Below, piece by piece: positions 20,014-28,629 of a DNA stretch of 64,000 bases; within the stretch, counting starts at the first letter, position 1; the number at the start of each line of letters is the position of its first letter. Both the position numbers and the translations under genes were made by a program. The DNA comes from Kitasatospora xanthocidica (GTDB taxonomy: Bacteria > Actinomycetota > Actinomycetes > Streptomycetales > Streptomycetaceae), in NCBI RefSeq assembly GCF_014656195.1, contig NZ_BNBY01000004.1, positions 299,790 through 363,789 on the forward strand. The letters run 5' to 3'. Under the pieces are notes generated by a model. That model ran no database searches. It was not told the DNA's origin and saw nothing but the letters and a program-made list of their open reading frames with translations.

Positions 20014-20206
20014 TGACTTCTGGCCATCCCGCGGGGGAGAATGCGCCTGCCGGTCGGACCCCGAACCACCTGGGGCGGCCCGGCCGCAGGCCGCCTCCCC
20101 GACGGCGGATCCACCATCGGAACCGACCCCGGGACGGCCGCGTCAAGCATGGGGTGGGGTCCGGCCTCGGCACGGGGCGGGCACAGGTGCCAGGGAGCGT
20201 AAACGG

Positions 20207-21253
<1,047 letters not shown>

Positions 21254-21254
21254 G

Positions 21255-22577
21255 GTGGCCGAGTCCGACTCCGCGTCGGGGCTGCGGGCCGGGTTCCGCG
21301 GCCTCACCACCCGGGGCCGGTCCTTCCTGGCCGCCGGGCTCACCGCGGTGGTGTGCGCCTACCTGCTCGACCAGGACGCCCTGCTGCGCGTCGGCGTGCT
21401 GCTCGCCGCGCTCCCGCTGGTCGCCGTGGCGGTGGTCGCCAACACCCGCTACCGGGTGGCCAGCGGCCGCCGGCTCAGCCCGCGCCGGGCGGTCGCCGGC
21501 CAGGAGGCCCGGGTCCACCTGCGGCTCGACAACGTCTCCCGGGTGCCCACCGGGCTGCTGCTCCTGGAGGACAAGGTCCCGTACGTGCTCGGGCCGCGCC
21601 CGCGCTTCGTGCTGGACCGGGTCGAGCCGCGCGGCAACCGCGAGGTCTCCTACCGGGTCCGCTCCGACCTGCGCGGGCGCTACCCGCTCGGGCCGCTGCA
21701 GCTGCGGCTGTCCGACCCGTTCGGCATGTGCGAGGTGACCCGCGCCTTCACCGCCTCCGACGTCCTCACCGTCGTCCCCCAGGTCCAGGCCCTGCCGTGG
21801 GTACGGCTCACCGGCGAGTGGCTCGGCCAGGGCGAGAGCCACAGCCGCTCCCTGGCGCTGGCCGGCGACGACGACGTGATCCTGCGCGAGTACCGGCCCG
21901 GCGACGACCTGCGCCGGGTGCACTGGCGCTCCACCGCCAAGTACGGCGAACTGATGGTCCGCCGCGAGGAGCAGCCGCAGAAGGCCCGGGCCACCGTCCT
22001 GCTGGACACCCGGGAGATCGGCCACCGGGGCAGCGGCCCCGCCTCCTCCTTCGAGTGGGCGGTCAGCTGCGCCGCGTCCGTCACCGCGCACCTGCTGGAG
22101 CGCGGCTACCAGACCCAGCTGCTCACCGACACCGGTCTCGCGGTGCCCGGGCCCGGCGCCGGCGGACGCAGCAGCGCCCCCGACACCTCCGGGCTGATCC
22201 TGGACGCCCTCGCGATCGCCGACCTGTCCGACGGCGGCACGCTCTCGCGCGCCGAGGAGCCGCTGCGCACCGGTGGCGAGGGCCTGCTGGTCGCCGTCCT
22301 GGGCGAGCTGGACGACACCCAGACCGCCCGGCTCGGCCGGCTGCGCAACCGCACCGGCGGCGCGATCGCCTTCCTCCTGGACACCGGCACCTGGGCCGGC
22401 CTGCGGATGCTCGCCCCGAACACCGGCGGCGACACGTTCCGGGCGAGGGTCCGGCAGCTGCGCGAGGCCGGCTGGACGGTGATCCCGGTCAGCGCCGGCG
22501 ACTCCCTGCCGGACCTGTGGCGGGCCGTCGAAGGCGTCGGAACGACCGCCCCCAACCGACAGGAGGCCGGCGCGTGA
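21255..22577 (+). CDS. DUF58 domain protein
   Basis: Membrane-associated protein of 440 residues with two N-terminal hydrophobic helices (about 22-60) and a C-terminal DUF58 / von Willebrand-A-like domain with the diagnostic [32 protein letters not shown] motif region (positions about 210-240; key residues Y-RPGDD-R-HW-STA). The GTG start is 1 base after the moxR stop with GGAGGGG before it, and the stop overlaps the next GTG. Function is not established beyond partnership with MoxR ATPases. Confidence 0.92.
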   Translation: MAESDSASGLRAGFRGLTTRGRSFLAAGLTAVVCAYLLDQDALLRVGVLLAALPLVAVAVVANTRYRVASGRRLSPRRAVAGQEARVHLRLDNVSRVPTGLLLLEDKVPYVLGPRPRFVLDRVEPRGNREVSYRVRSDLRGRYPLGPLQLRLSDPFGMCEVTRAFTASDVLTVVPQVQALPWVRLTGEWLGQGESHSRSLALAGDDDVILREYRPGDDLRRVHWRSTAKYGELMVRREEQPQKARATVLLDTREIGHRGSGPASSFEWAVSCAASVTAHLLERGYQTQLLTDTGLAVPGPGAGGRSSAPDTSGLILDALAIADLSDGGTLSRAEEPLRTGGEGLLVAVLGELDDTQTARLGRLRNRTGGAIAFLLDTGTWAGLRMLAPNTGGDTFRARVRQLREAGWTVIPVSAGDSLPDLWRAVEGVGTTAPNRQEAGA

Positions 22578-25012
22578 CCACCCGGGCCAAACTGACCGTC
22601 TACGCGGCGCTGGCCACCGCCCTCGCCTCGCTCTGCATGATGCCGCTGCTGACCACCCGCAGCTGGCTGACCCACGCCGTCCTGGTGATCATCGTCCTCG
22701 CCGCGGTCGGCGCCGGTCTGCGCCGCTCCCCGGTGTACCGCTGGACGGTGCCGGTCGGGCAGCTGCTGGCGCTGCTCCTGCTGATGATCATCGGCTTCGC
22801 CGGCACCGTGGTGCCCGGGCCGGCCGCGCTGCGGGTCCTGGACCACGTCTTCGCCTCCGGTCTGGACGACATCCAGCAGTACGCCATCCCGGCGCCGCCC
22901 ACCGCCGGCCTGCGGCTGATCCTGGTGGCCGCGGTCGGCCTGGTCGCCGTCGTGGTGGACACCGTCGCGGTGACCTACCGGCGCTCGGCGCTGGCCGGCC
23001 TGCCGCTGCTGGCGCTCTACTCGGTCGGCAACGGCCTGGCCGGGGAGCACGGCAGCTGGTTCTGGTTCGCGGTCGCCGCGGCCGGCTACCTGCTGCTGCT
23101 GTTCGCCGAGGGCCAGGACCGGGTCTCCCGCTGGGGCCGGGTCTTCCGCGGCACCAACCGCGGGTCCACGGGCTCCGGCCAGGTCAGCCCGGGCGGCCGG
23201 CAGGTCGGCGTGCTGGCCCTGGCCGTGGCGCTGCTGCTCCCGGTCGTCCTGCCGCACTGGGACCTCGGACTGGTGCACTCCGGCTCCGGCGGGAGTTCCG
23301 GCAAGGGCACCGGCGGGAGCCTGGCGACCAGCCTCGACCCGCTGGTCAGCCTGGAGGCCGCGATCACCAAGCCCTCCGACGCCGAGCTGCTCAGCTACAC
23401 CCTGGACAGCGACCTGGCCGACCAGGTCTACCTTCGCACCGGCTCGCTGGACCAGTTCGACGGCACCAGCTGGCGGCTCGGCAGCACCACGGTCAACGAC
23501 CTGCCGGAGTCGCTGCCCAACCCCGAGGGCCTGCGCAGCGCCAACCTCCCCAGGATCGAGGGCGACTTCCAGGTCAGCAACGGGCTGGAGAAGAGCTGGC
23601 TGCCGATGCCCTACCCGGCGGCCTCCGTCCAGGTCCCCAACCGCGGCGAGTGGAAGCTCGACCCGGTGACCCGCACCGTCCTGCCGGCCAACGACAAGGC
23701 GATCCGCGGTCTGCGCTACCACGTCAGCGCCCTGGACCTGCGGCCCACCGCCAACGAGCTGCGCCTCGCGCCGTCCGCGCCGCAGGATGTCCGGGACCGC
23801 TACCTCGCCGTCCCGTCCGATCTGCCGGCCCTGGTCGGCGAGCGGGCCAGGGAGATCACCGGCAACGCGCAGAACGACTACGACCGGGCGATGGCCCTGG
23901 TGAACTGGTTCACCGGGCCGGACTTCAAGTACGACACCGCGGTCACCCCGGGCACCGGCAACAACGCCATCGAGGTCTTCCTCCGCGACCGCCGGGGCTT
24001 CTGCGTGCACTTCGCCTCCACCATGGCGGCGATGGCCCGGGTGCTGAAGATCCCGGCCCGGGTCGCCGTCGGCTTCACCCCCGGCGACAACAAGGGCGGC
24101 AACGTCTACTCGGTGACCGGCCGGATGTACCACGCCTGGCCCGAGCTGTACTTCGCGGGCTACGGCTGGATGCGCTTCGAGCCGACCCCGAGCCGCGGCA
24201 TCCCGACCCGCTACACCGAGTCGTCCACCGCCCCGACCACCGCGCCGACCCAGCACGCCACCGCGGCCCCGCAGCCCACCACGGCCGCCCCGGCGCCGTC
24301 CGCCGGCTCGGACTGCGACGCCAAGCAGCGCCAGCTGGGCGACTGCGGGTCCAAGGGCAAGTCGGCCGCCCACGCCGCCGAGGAGTCCTGGCTGCTGTCC
24401 GGGCAGGTGCTCGGCACCCTCACGGGGGTGGTCGTGCTGATCGCGCTGCTGCTCCTGCCGATGCTCTGGCGCACGGCCGTCCGCCGTCGCCGGCTCGGCG
24501 GCGGACGGCGCCGGCCCGGCGGGCCCGGCCCCGCCGACCTGACCGACGCCCAGGTGCTGGCCGCCTGGGACGAGCTGGTGGACTCCGCCTGGGACCTCGG
24601 AATTCCCCCGGACGAGTCACGCACCCCGCGCTCGGCCGTACGGCGGATCTCCGAGAAGGCGGCCCTGGACCAGGACTCGGCGGCCGCCGCCGGCCGGCTG
24701 GCGCTGGCCACCGAGCGGGTGCTGTACGCCCCGCCCGGCCAGGTCACCACGGCACCGCTGGCCGCCGACGTGCACGCCGCCCGGCGCGGCCTGCGGGCGA
24801 GCGCCGGCCGGGCCGGTCGGACCAGGGCGCTGCTGCTGCCGCCGTCCTCGGCGCAGTTGTGGTGGCGGATCTCCGACTCGGCGCGGTCGGCCCGGGCGGC
24901 CGTCTCCACCGCGGTGGGCCGGACGGTCGAGGCGGTCTCCGCGCCGGTCCGGCGGGTCGTCACCCGGCGGCCCAAGCCGGCCGGCCGCGAGTCGGACACC
25001 AGCGAGTCCTGA
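22574..25012 (+). CDS. membrane transglutaminase-like protein (TgpA type)
   Basis: Large membrane protein, 812 residues. The N-terminal third has about six membrane helices, followed by an extracytoplasmic region and the transglutaminase core with Cys in RRGFCVHFASTMAAMAR, His in RMYHAWPELYF and the acidic WMRFEPTP segment. A T/A/P-rich linker, one more membrane helix (LLSGQVLGTLTGVVVLIALL) and a DUF4129-like cytoplasmic tail end the protein. The GTG overlaps the DUF58 stop (GTGA); the frame stays open far upstream inside DUF58 but that is a shadow. Cys and His are intact, so a thiol hydrolase or transferase activity on an envelope substrate is plausible; the substrate is unknown. Confidence 0.92.
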   Translation: MTTRAKLTVYAALATALASLCMMPLLTTRSWLTHAVLVIIVLAAVGAGLRRSPVYRWTVPVGQLLALLLLMIIGFAGTVVPGPAALRVLDHVFASGLDDIQQYAIPAPPTAGLRLILVAAVGLVAVVVDTVAVTYRRSALAGLPLLALYSVGNGLAGEHGSWFWFAVAAAGYLLLLFAEGQDRVSRWGRVFRGTNRGSTGSGQVSPGGRQVGVLALAVALLLPVVLPHWDLGLVHSGSGGSSGKGTGGSLATSLDPLVSLEAAITKPSDAELLSYTLDSDLADQVYLRTGSLDQFDGTSWRLGSTTVNDLPESLPNPEGLRSANLPRIEGDFQVSNGLEKSWLPMPYPAASVQVPNRGEWKLDPVTRTVLPANDKAIRGLRYHVSALDLRPTANELRLAPSAPQDVRDRYLAVPSDLPALVGERAREITGNAQNDYDRAMALVNWFTGPDFKYDTAVTPGTGNNAIEVFLRDRRGFCVHFASTMAAMARVLKIPARVAVGFTPGDNKGGNVYSVTGRMYHAWPELYFAGYGWMRFEPTPSRGIPTRYTESSTAPTTAPTQHATAAPQPTTAAPAPSAGSDCDAKQRQLGDCGSKGKSAAHAAEESWLLSGQVLGTLTGVVVLIALLLLPMLWRTAVRRRRLGGGRRRPGGPGPADLTDAQVLAAWDELVDSAWDLGIPPDESRTPRSAVRRISEKAALDQDSAAAAGRLALATERVLYAPPGQVTTAPLAADVHAARRGLRASAGRAGRTRALLLPPSSAQLWWRISDSARSARAAVSTAVGRTVEAVSAPVRRVVTRRPKPAGRESDTSES

Positions 25013-25019
25013 GTCCCGG

Positions 25020-25047
25020 GAGTCCTGGGTCCCGCGACTCAGGACTC
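25020..25047 (+). terminator. hairpin after the transglutaminase gene
   Basis: GAGTCCTG-GGT-CCCGCG-ACT-CAGGACTC forms an 8-11 bp stem starting 8 bases after the stop codon. No T-run, common for Streptomyces terminators. It stacks directly before the long palindrome at 25069. Confidence 0.6.
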
Positions 25048-25068
25048 GCTCCCGGGCCGGACACGGCA

Positions 25069-25112
25069 GACGCCGGGGGCGGGCAGTCGATCGACTGCCC
25101 GCCCCCGGCGTC
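25069..25112. terminator. perfect 44-bp palindrome, bidirectional terminator
   Basis: A perfect palindrome with two 22-base arms (GACGCCGGGGGCGGGCAGTC on one side, its exact complement on the other, TCGATCGA at the centre). It sits between two convergent genes, the transglutaminase and the DUF3040 gene, so its likely role is bidirectional termination. Confidence 0.8.
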
Positions 25113-25145
25113 TTCGGTCCTTGTCGCGCCGTACCGCCGGACGGC

Positions 25146-25535
25146 TCAGAAGCCGCCGGTCTGCTCGTCCCGGCGGCGCTGCCAGCGCTGCTCGACCCGG
25201 TCCATCATCCCGGCCTTGCGGCGCGCGGCCGCGGCCTGGCGGGGACCGGCACCCTGGCTCGCGGGCCCGCGGCGCCAACCGGTCACGGCGAACACCGCGC
25301 AGCCGAGCATCACCAGGAAGCCCACGACGCTGACCCAGATCTGATCCGGGACGACCATGCCGCCCATCAGCAGGCCGATCCCCACCACGAAGCCGGCGAC
25401 GGCGAGGTAGACCCGCCGACGGGTGTAGGTGCGCAGCCCGGTTCCCTCAAGCGCCGACGCGAATTTGGGATCTTCGGCATACAGCGCTCGCTCCATCTGG
25501 TCGAGCAGTCGCTGCTCGTGCTCCGAGAGCGGCAC
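25146..25535 (-). CDS. DUF3040 family membrane protein
   Basis: Actinobacterial protein of 129 residues with the family's N-terminal MPLSEHEQRLLDQMERALYAEDPKFA motif region, two adjacent membrane helices (about 43-60 and 66-86) and a basic C terminus. In M. tuberculosis a DUF3040 protein also lies just beyond the dcw genes. Function unknown. GTG start at 25535, with GAGGA about 8 bases upstream. Confidence 0.9.
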   Translation of the reverse strand: MPLSEHEQRLLDQMERALYAEDPKFASALEGTGLRTYTRRRVYLAVAGFVVGIGLLMGGMVVPDQIWVSVVGFLVMLGCAVFAVTGWRRGPASQGAGPRQAAAARRKAGMMDRVEQRWQRRRDEQTGGF

Positions 25536-25996
25536 GGAGTCCTCCTACTCGTCGGTCGCGGGTGCGACCGGTCCGCCCACCCCGGTCGGGGAGGCAAGTC
25601 CAAATCAGCCATGGGGCACACGGTCGGACGCCCGTGCGGGGGACCCGGCCCGTGTCGTCCATATGCCCCACGCGTCCGGCTGTCATGCTTTCCGGCTTTA
25701 CCCAGATCATACGGTCCGTGAGCCCGTTCCGGGGTGGTCTGCGCCGCGTGGGACGGGCCACTTCGACCGGGCACGGCCGCACCGGTGTCAACGCGCCACG
25801 CACCGGACAAGTGCCCGATCCGGTGGAATCGGTCCGGACCTGGGGAGCTTCGCCCGCGGCGACCGGAAACCGGCCGGCCGACCGGGCCGGGCAACCGGCG
25901 GGCGTACGGAACGCCAACCGCCGCCGTACGGTGTGCGAACCGTGCGGCGGCGGAAGGTCTCGCGAAGGCTTCGCGGAGGCTCCGGGGAGCGCCGGC
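25536..25996. other. intergenic region, no gene seen
   Basis: About 460 bases between two minus-strand genes. Part of it (25680-25730) is more AT-rich and includes TATGAT on the minus strand, which could be a -10 for the DUF3040 gene, but no matching -35 is clear. Open frames here lack recognisable features. Confidence 0.4.
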
Positions 25997-26767
25997 TCAG
26001 GCCAGGGTGGCCAGCAGGTGCAGCTGGGTCGCCACCGCGTGGAAGGCGGGCTGCCCGGCGGCGGCCTCCTCCAGCTTCAGCAGCGCGTCCAGCGCGCCCG
26101 GCTCGGTGTCCACCAGCACGCCGGGGACCAGGTCGGCGAAGATCCGGACGCCGTGCACCGACTCCACCCGCAGGCCGGCCGCCCCGGCCAGCCGGCTCAG
26201 CTCCTCACCGGTGAAGCGGCGCGGCATCGGGTCCTGCTCGCCCCAGCGGCCGTCGGCGGCGGAGAGCACTGTCCGGGCCTCGTTGAAGTGGCCGGCCAGC
26301 GCGCGGGCCAGCACGGCGCCGTTGCGGTTGGCGGCCAGCAGGCTGACCAGGCCGCCCTCGCGCAGGGTGCCGGCCAGGCTGCCGAGCGCCTCGGCCGGGT
26401 CGTCCACGACCTCCAGGACGCCGTGGCAGAGCACCGCGTCCACGGTGCCGGGGGCGACCAGCTCGGGGAGCGTCTGGGTGTCGCCCTGGACGGCCCGCAC
26501 CCGGTCGGTCACCCCGGCCTCGGCGGCCCGGCGCTCCAGGGCGAACAGCGCGTCCGGGCTCGGGTCGACCACGGTGACCCGGTGGCCGAGCTTGGCGACC
26601 GGCACGGCGAAGTTGCCGGTGCCGCCGCCGGTGTCGACCACGTCGAGCACCGGCTGGTCCAGCTCGGCCGCCCGCTTCTCCAGGGCTGCCCGCACCACCT
26701 CCCACACCACGGCGGTACGCAGGGCACTGCGGGGACGCGTCGGGTACACGGTGGGACTCCTTGGCAC
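25997..26767 (-). CDS. class I SAM-dependent methyltransferase
   Basis: Predicted cytoplasmic methyltransferase, 256 residues, with motif I VVDTGGGTGNFAVPVAKLG (about 42-60), acidic motif II VVDPSPDAL, GDTQTLPELV and motif IV-like DAVLCHGVLEVVDDP. The overall pattern resembles the SmtA/CmoM-like group. The substrate is not evident. The 5' end is uncertain by a few residues (ATG at 26767 or a nearby GTG). It may be co-transcribed with the upstream HEPN-type gene (about 50 bases apart). Confidence 0.85.
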   Translation of the reverse strand: MPRSPTVYPTRPRSALRTAVVWEVVRAALEKRAAELDQPVLDVVDTGGGTGNFAVPVAKLGHRVTVVDPSPDALFALERRAAEAGVTDRVRAVQGDTQTLPELVAPGTVDAVLCHGVLEVVDDPAEALGSLAGTLREGGLVSLLAANRNGAVLARALAGHFNEARTVLSAADGRWGEQDPMPRRFTGEELSRLAGAAGLRVESVHGVRIFADLVPGVLVDTEPGALDALLKLEEAAAGQPAFHAVATQLHLLATLA

Positions 26768-26796
26768 GTGCAGTTCGATCAGGATGGCTCCACCTT

Positions 26797-26837
26797 AAGC
26801 CTGGGAAGCGCCGCCTCAAGCCTGGGAAGCGCCGCCC
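26797..26837. repeat. tandem duplication of 21 bp across a stop codon
   Basis: AAGCCTGGGAAGCGCCGCC occurs twice in direct tandem (26797 and 26818; unit 21 bp). On the minus strand the end of the HEPN-type gene is the second copy, and the first copy continues in frame to TAA, so the duplication created two successive in-frame stops (TGA then TAA). Confidence 0.85.
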
Positions 26838-27391
26838 CGGCCCGGCGGCTCGTCGCCGTCCAGCGGCAGCCGCGGTGCGGGCGGGACCGCCCGCAGGCCG
26901 AGCAGCCGCTCGACCAGGCGTACGAACAGGGCGGAGTTGCGGATCAGGTCGTCGGCGTCGCGGGCCGACGCGGCGCCCCGGATCCCGGCCTCGGCGGCGG
27001 CCCGGCGGCGGGCGCCCGCGCCGTAGTAGACCGCCCACTCGGCGAGCTCCGGGGCCACCTCGGGCAGCACCTCCCACGCGCTGCGGATGGCCTTGCGGCG
27101 CCGCGGGTCCTTCTCCGGGCGGCCGCGCACCGCCAGGACCGCCGCCACCGTGCGCAGCGCGGCGAGGTGGGCGGTGGCGTAGCGCTCCAGCGGGTCCTCC
27201 AGGGCGCGGGCCCGGGCGAGGGTGCGGTGGGCGTCGGAGAGCAGGTCGAGGGCGGCCGGCGGCGCGGCGGTCCGGCGCAGGACCGGGTGGACGTCCCGGC
27301 CGGCCGGGCGCGGGCCCGACGGGTCCGGGGTGTGCGGGAGGGCGGCGGAGTGGAGGCGGGCGGTGACGGGCTCAGGGTGGCTGATGGTCAT
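26816..27391 (-). CDS. SAV_6107-type HEPN domain protein
   Basis: Helical protein of 191 residues resembling the actinobacterial SAV_6107 family annotated as HEPN-like. A P-rich N terminus (1-45) is followed by helices, including AALDLLSDAHRTLARARALEDPLERYATAHLAALRTVAAVL (about 46-86), an arrangement seen in HEPN proteins that pair with nucleotidyltransferases. An R-x4-H string occurs at Arg70-His75, but it lies in the N-terminal helix region, so I do not call it a proven RNase motif. No nucleotidyltransferase partner is adjacent. I start at the ATG at 27391 with GGGGGAGA before it; the frame is open upstream but looks non-coding. Confidence 0.8.
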   Translation of the reverse strand: MTISHPEPVTARLHSAALPHTPDPSGPRPAGRDVHPVLRRTAAPPAALDLLSDAHRTLARARALEDPLERYATAHLAALRTVAAVLAVRGRPEKDPRRRKAIRSAWEVLPEVAPELAEWAVYYGAGARRRAAAEAGIRGAASARDADDLIRNSALFVRLVERLLGLRAVPPAPRLPLDGDEPPGRGGASQA

Positions 27392-27459
27392 GGTCTCCCC
27401 CGTTCCGAGGCAGCGCGCGGACCGGGTGGTCCGTGCCCCTCCATCGTGAACGTCACCAC

Positions 27460-27499
27460 TGACAATCCGTCGGCTCCGGTGACGATCCGTCGGCTCCGG
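27460..27499. repeat. 20-bp direct repeat upstream of the HEPN-type gene
   Basis: Two adjacent copies of TGAC(A/G)ATCCGTCGGCTCCGG, 27460-27479 and 27480-27499, about 70 bases upstream of the ATG at 27391. The location fits a promoter or operator region for the minus-strand gene; no regulator is known to me. Confidence 0.7.
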
Positions 27500-27850
27500 C
27501 CGCTCCGCACGTGCCCCGGGACAGCAAAGCGGCGGCGAGCGCGGGCCCTCCCCCGGACCGCGCCGCCGCCGTGTGCCGTCGCTCCGCCGTTCCCCCCGTG
27601 GGCGGCGGTGCGAGCTTCCCCCGTGGCCGGTCTCCCCCCGGCCCGCTCCGCCGCCCCGTGCCGGCGGTGCGGGGACCGTGACCAGCCCCGTCGCGGATCT
27701 CCGCCGTCGTCTCCCCCGGCCTGCGCGGCCGACGGGACGGGCGGGATCCGCCACCCGGGCGGGCGGCGCCCGACGCGCTGCCCTCCCGGTGCCACTACTC
27801 TCTCGTCTCCGCAGGTCGGAGGCCATCCGCTGATGTACTCAACCGCGGAT

Positions 27851-27868
27851 CTGAGTATCCGTACTCAG
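27851..27868. promoter_or_regulatory. operator-like inverted repeat CTGAGTA-TCCG-TACTCAG
   Basis: Perfect 7-bp arms with a 4-bp spacer, about 120 bases upstream of the DUF4126 gene. A further half-site TACTCA lies at 27836, so the site could bind a dimer plus an extra half-site. Regulator unknown. Confidence 0.6.
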
Positions 27869-27985
27869 TCCTCCCGCGCCGTCCGGGCCGGAACCGGCGC
27901 ACGGCCCCGCGGCGTCCCGGCTCCCGGTACGGTACGGCGTGGCCGGGCGGAACCCGGCCGGGTTGCACGAGGAGGGGGAGACCGC

Positions 27986-28606
27986 ATGACGATCCTGCCG
28001 CTGATCTTCACCAGCGGACTGGCCAGCGGCATCAACGCGTACGCGGTGGTGCTGCTGCTCGGGCTGCTGGGCCGGTTCGCCGGCGCGGAGTCGGTGCCGC
28101 ACGCGCTGGAGCGCACGGACGTGCTGATCGTGGCCGCCGTGCTGTTCGCGGTGGAGGCGGTGGCCGACAAGATCCCGTACGTGGACAGCGTCTGGGACGT
28201 CGTGCACACCGTGATCCGGCCGATCGCCGGCGCCACCGTGGGCGTGCTGATCGCGAGCAACGACCCCGGCTCGCTGAGCGAGGTCGCGGCCGGCGCGATG
28301 GGCGGGACCACGGCACTGGTCAGCCACCTGGTGAAGGCCTCGCTGCGGATGGCCGTCAACACCTCCCCCGAGCCGGCCAGCAACATCGTGGTCAGCATGG
28401 CGGAGGACCTGTCGGTGGCCGGCCTGGTCACCCTGGCGATCTTCCACCCGTGGCTGGCCGCCTCGGTCGCCGCCACGGTGCTGGCCGTCGGCCTGCTGCT
28501 GGTCTGGCTGGCGATCAGCAAGATCCGCGCCTTCCGGGCCCGCCGCCGCGAGCGCAGGGCGGCCCGGGCCGCGGAGCCCGCCTACGCCCGTCAGCCGGGG
28601 GTCTGA
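27986..28606 (+). CDS. DUF4126 membrane protein
   Basis: Integral membrane protein of 206 residues with about five hydrophobic segments (from LPLIFTSGLASGINAYAVVLLLGLLG to AASVAATVLAVGLLLVWLAI), the glycine-rich GAMGGTTALVSHLVKA motif and a basic cytoplasmic tail. Function unknown. ATG at 27986 with GGAGGGGGAG just before; the frame is open for 2.4 kb upstream but this is a GC shadow. The FAD oxidoreductase gene starts 23 bases after its stop, so the two are probably co-transcribed. Confidence 0.88.
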   Translation: MTILPLIFTSGLASGINAYAVVLLLGLLGRFAGAESVPHALERTDVLIVAAVLFAVEAVADKIPYVDSVWDVVHTVIRPIAGATVGVLIASNDPGSLSEVAAGAMGGTTALVSHLVKASLRMAVNTSPEPASNIVVSMAEDLSVAGLVTLAIFHPWLAASVAATVLAVGLLLVWLAISKIRAFRARRRERRAARAAEPAYARQPGV

Positions 28607-28629
28607 CCCACACCCTAGGATCGGGTGCC

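Larger units (their letters stand above)
27392..27985. other. intergenic region with repeats, no gene seen
   Basis: About 590 bases between divergent genes. Two elements can be described: a 20-bp tandem repeat at 27460-27499 (TGACRATCCGTCGGCTCCGG twice, one mismatch) and the inverted repeat at 27851-27868. The rest is very GC-rich with only low-complexity open frames (Arg/Pro/Ala-rich) that I do not call. Confidence 0.6.

Noticed and set aside
21353..22573. The part of the transglutaminase frame upstream of 22574 as an N-terminal extension.
   Set aside because: It lies within the DUF58 gene in another frame and consists of R/P/A/G-rich shadow sequence; the GTG at 22574 overlapping the DUF58 stop fits the operon.
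27573..27833. Short plus-strand open frames in the HEPN-DUF4126 gap.
   Set aside because: Arg/Pro-rich composition, no ribosome-binding site and no recognisable motif.
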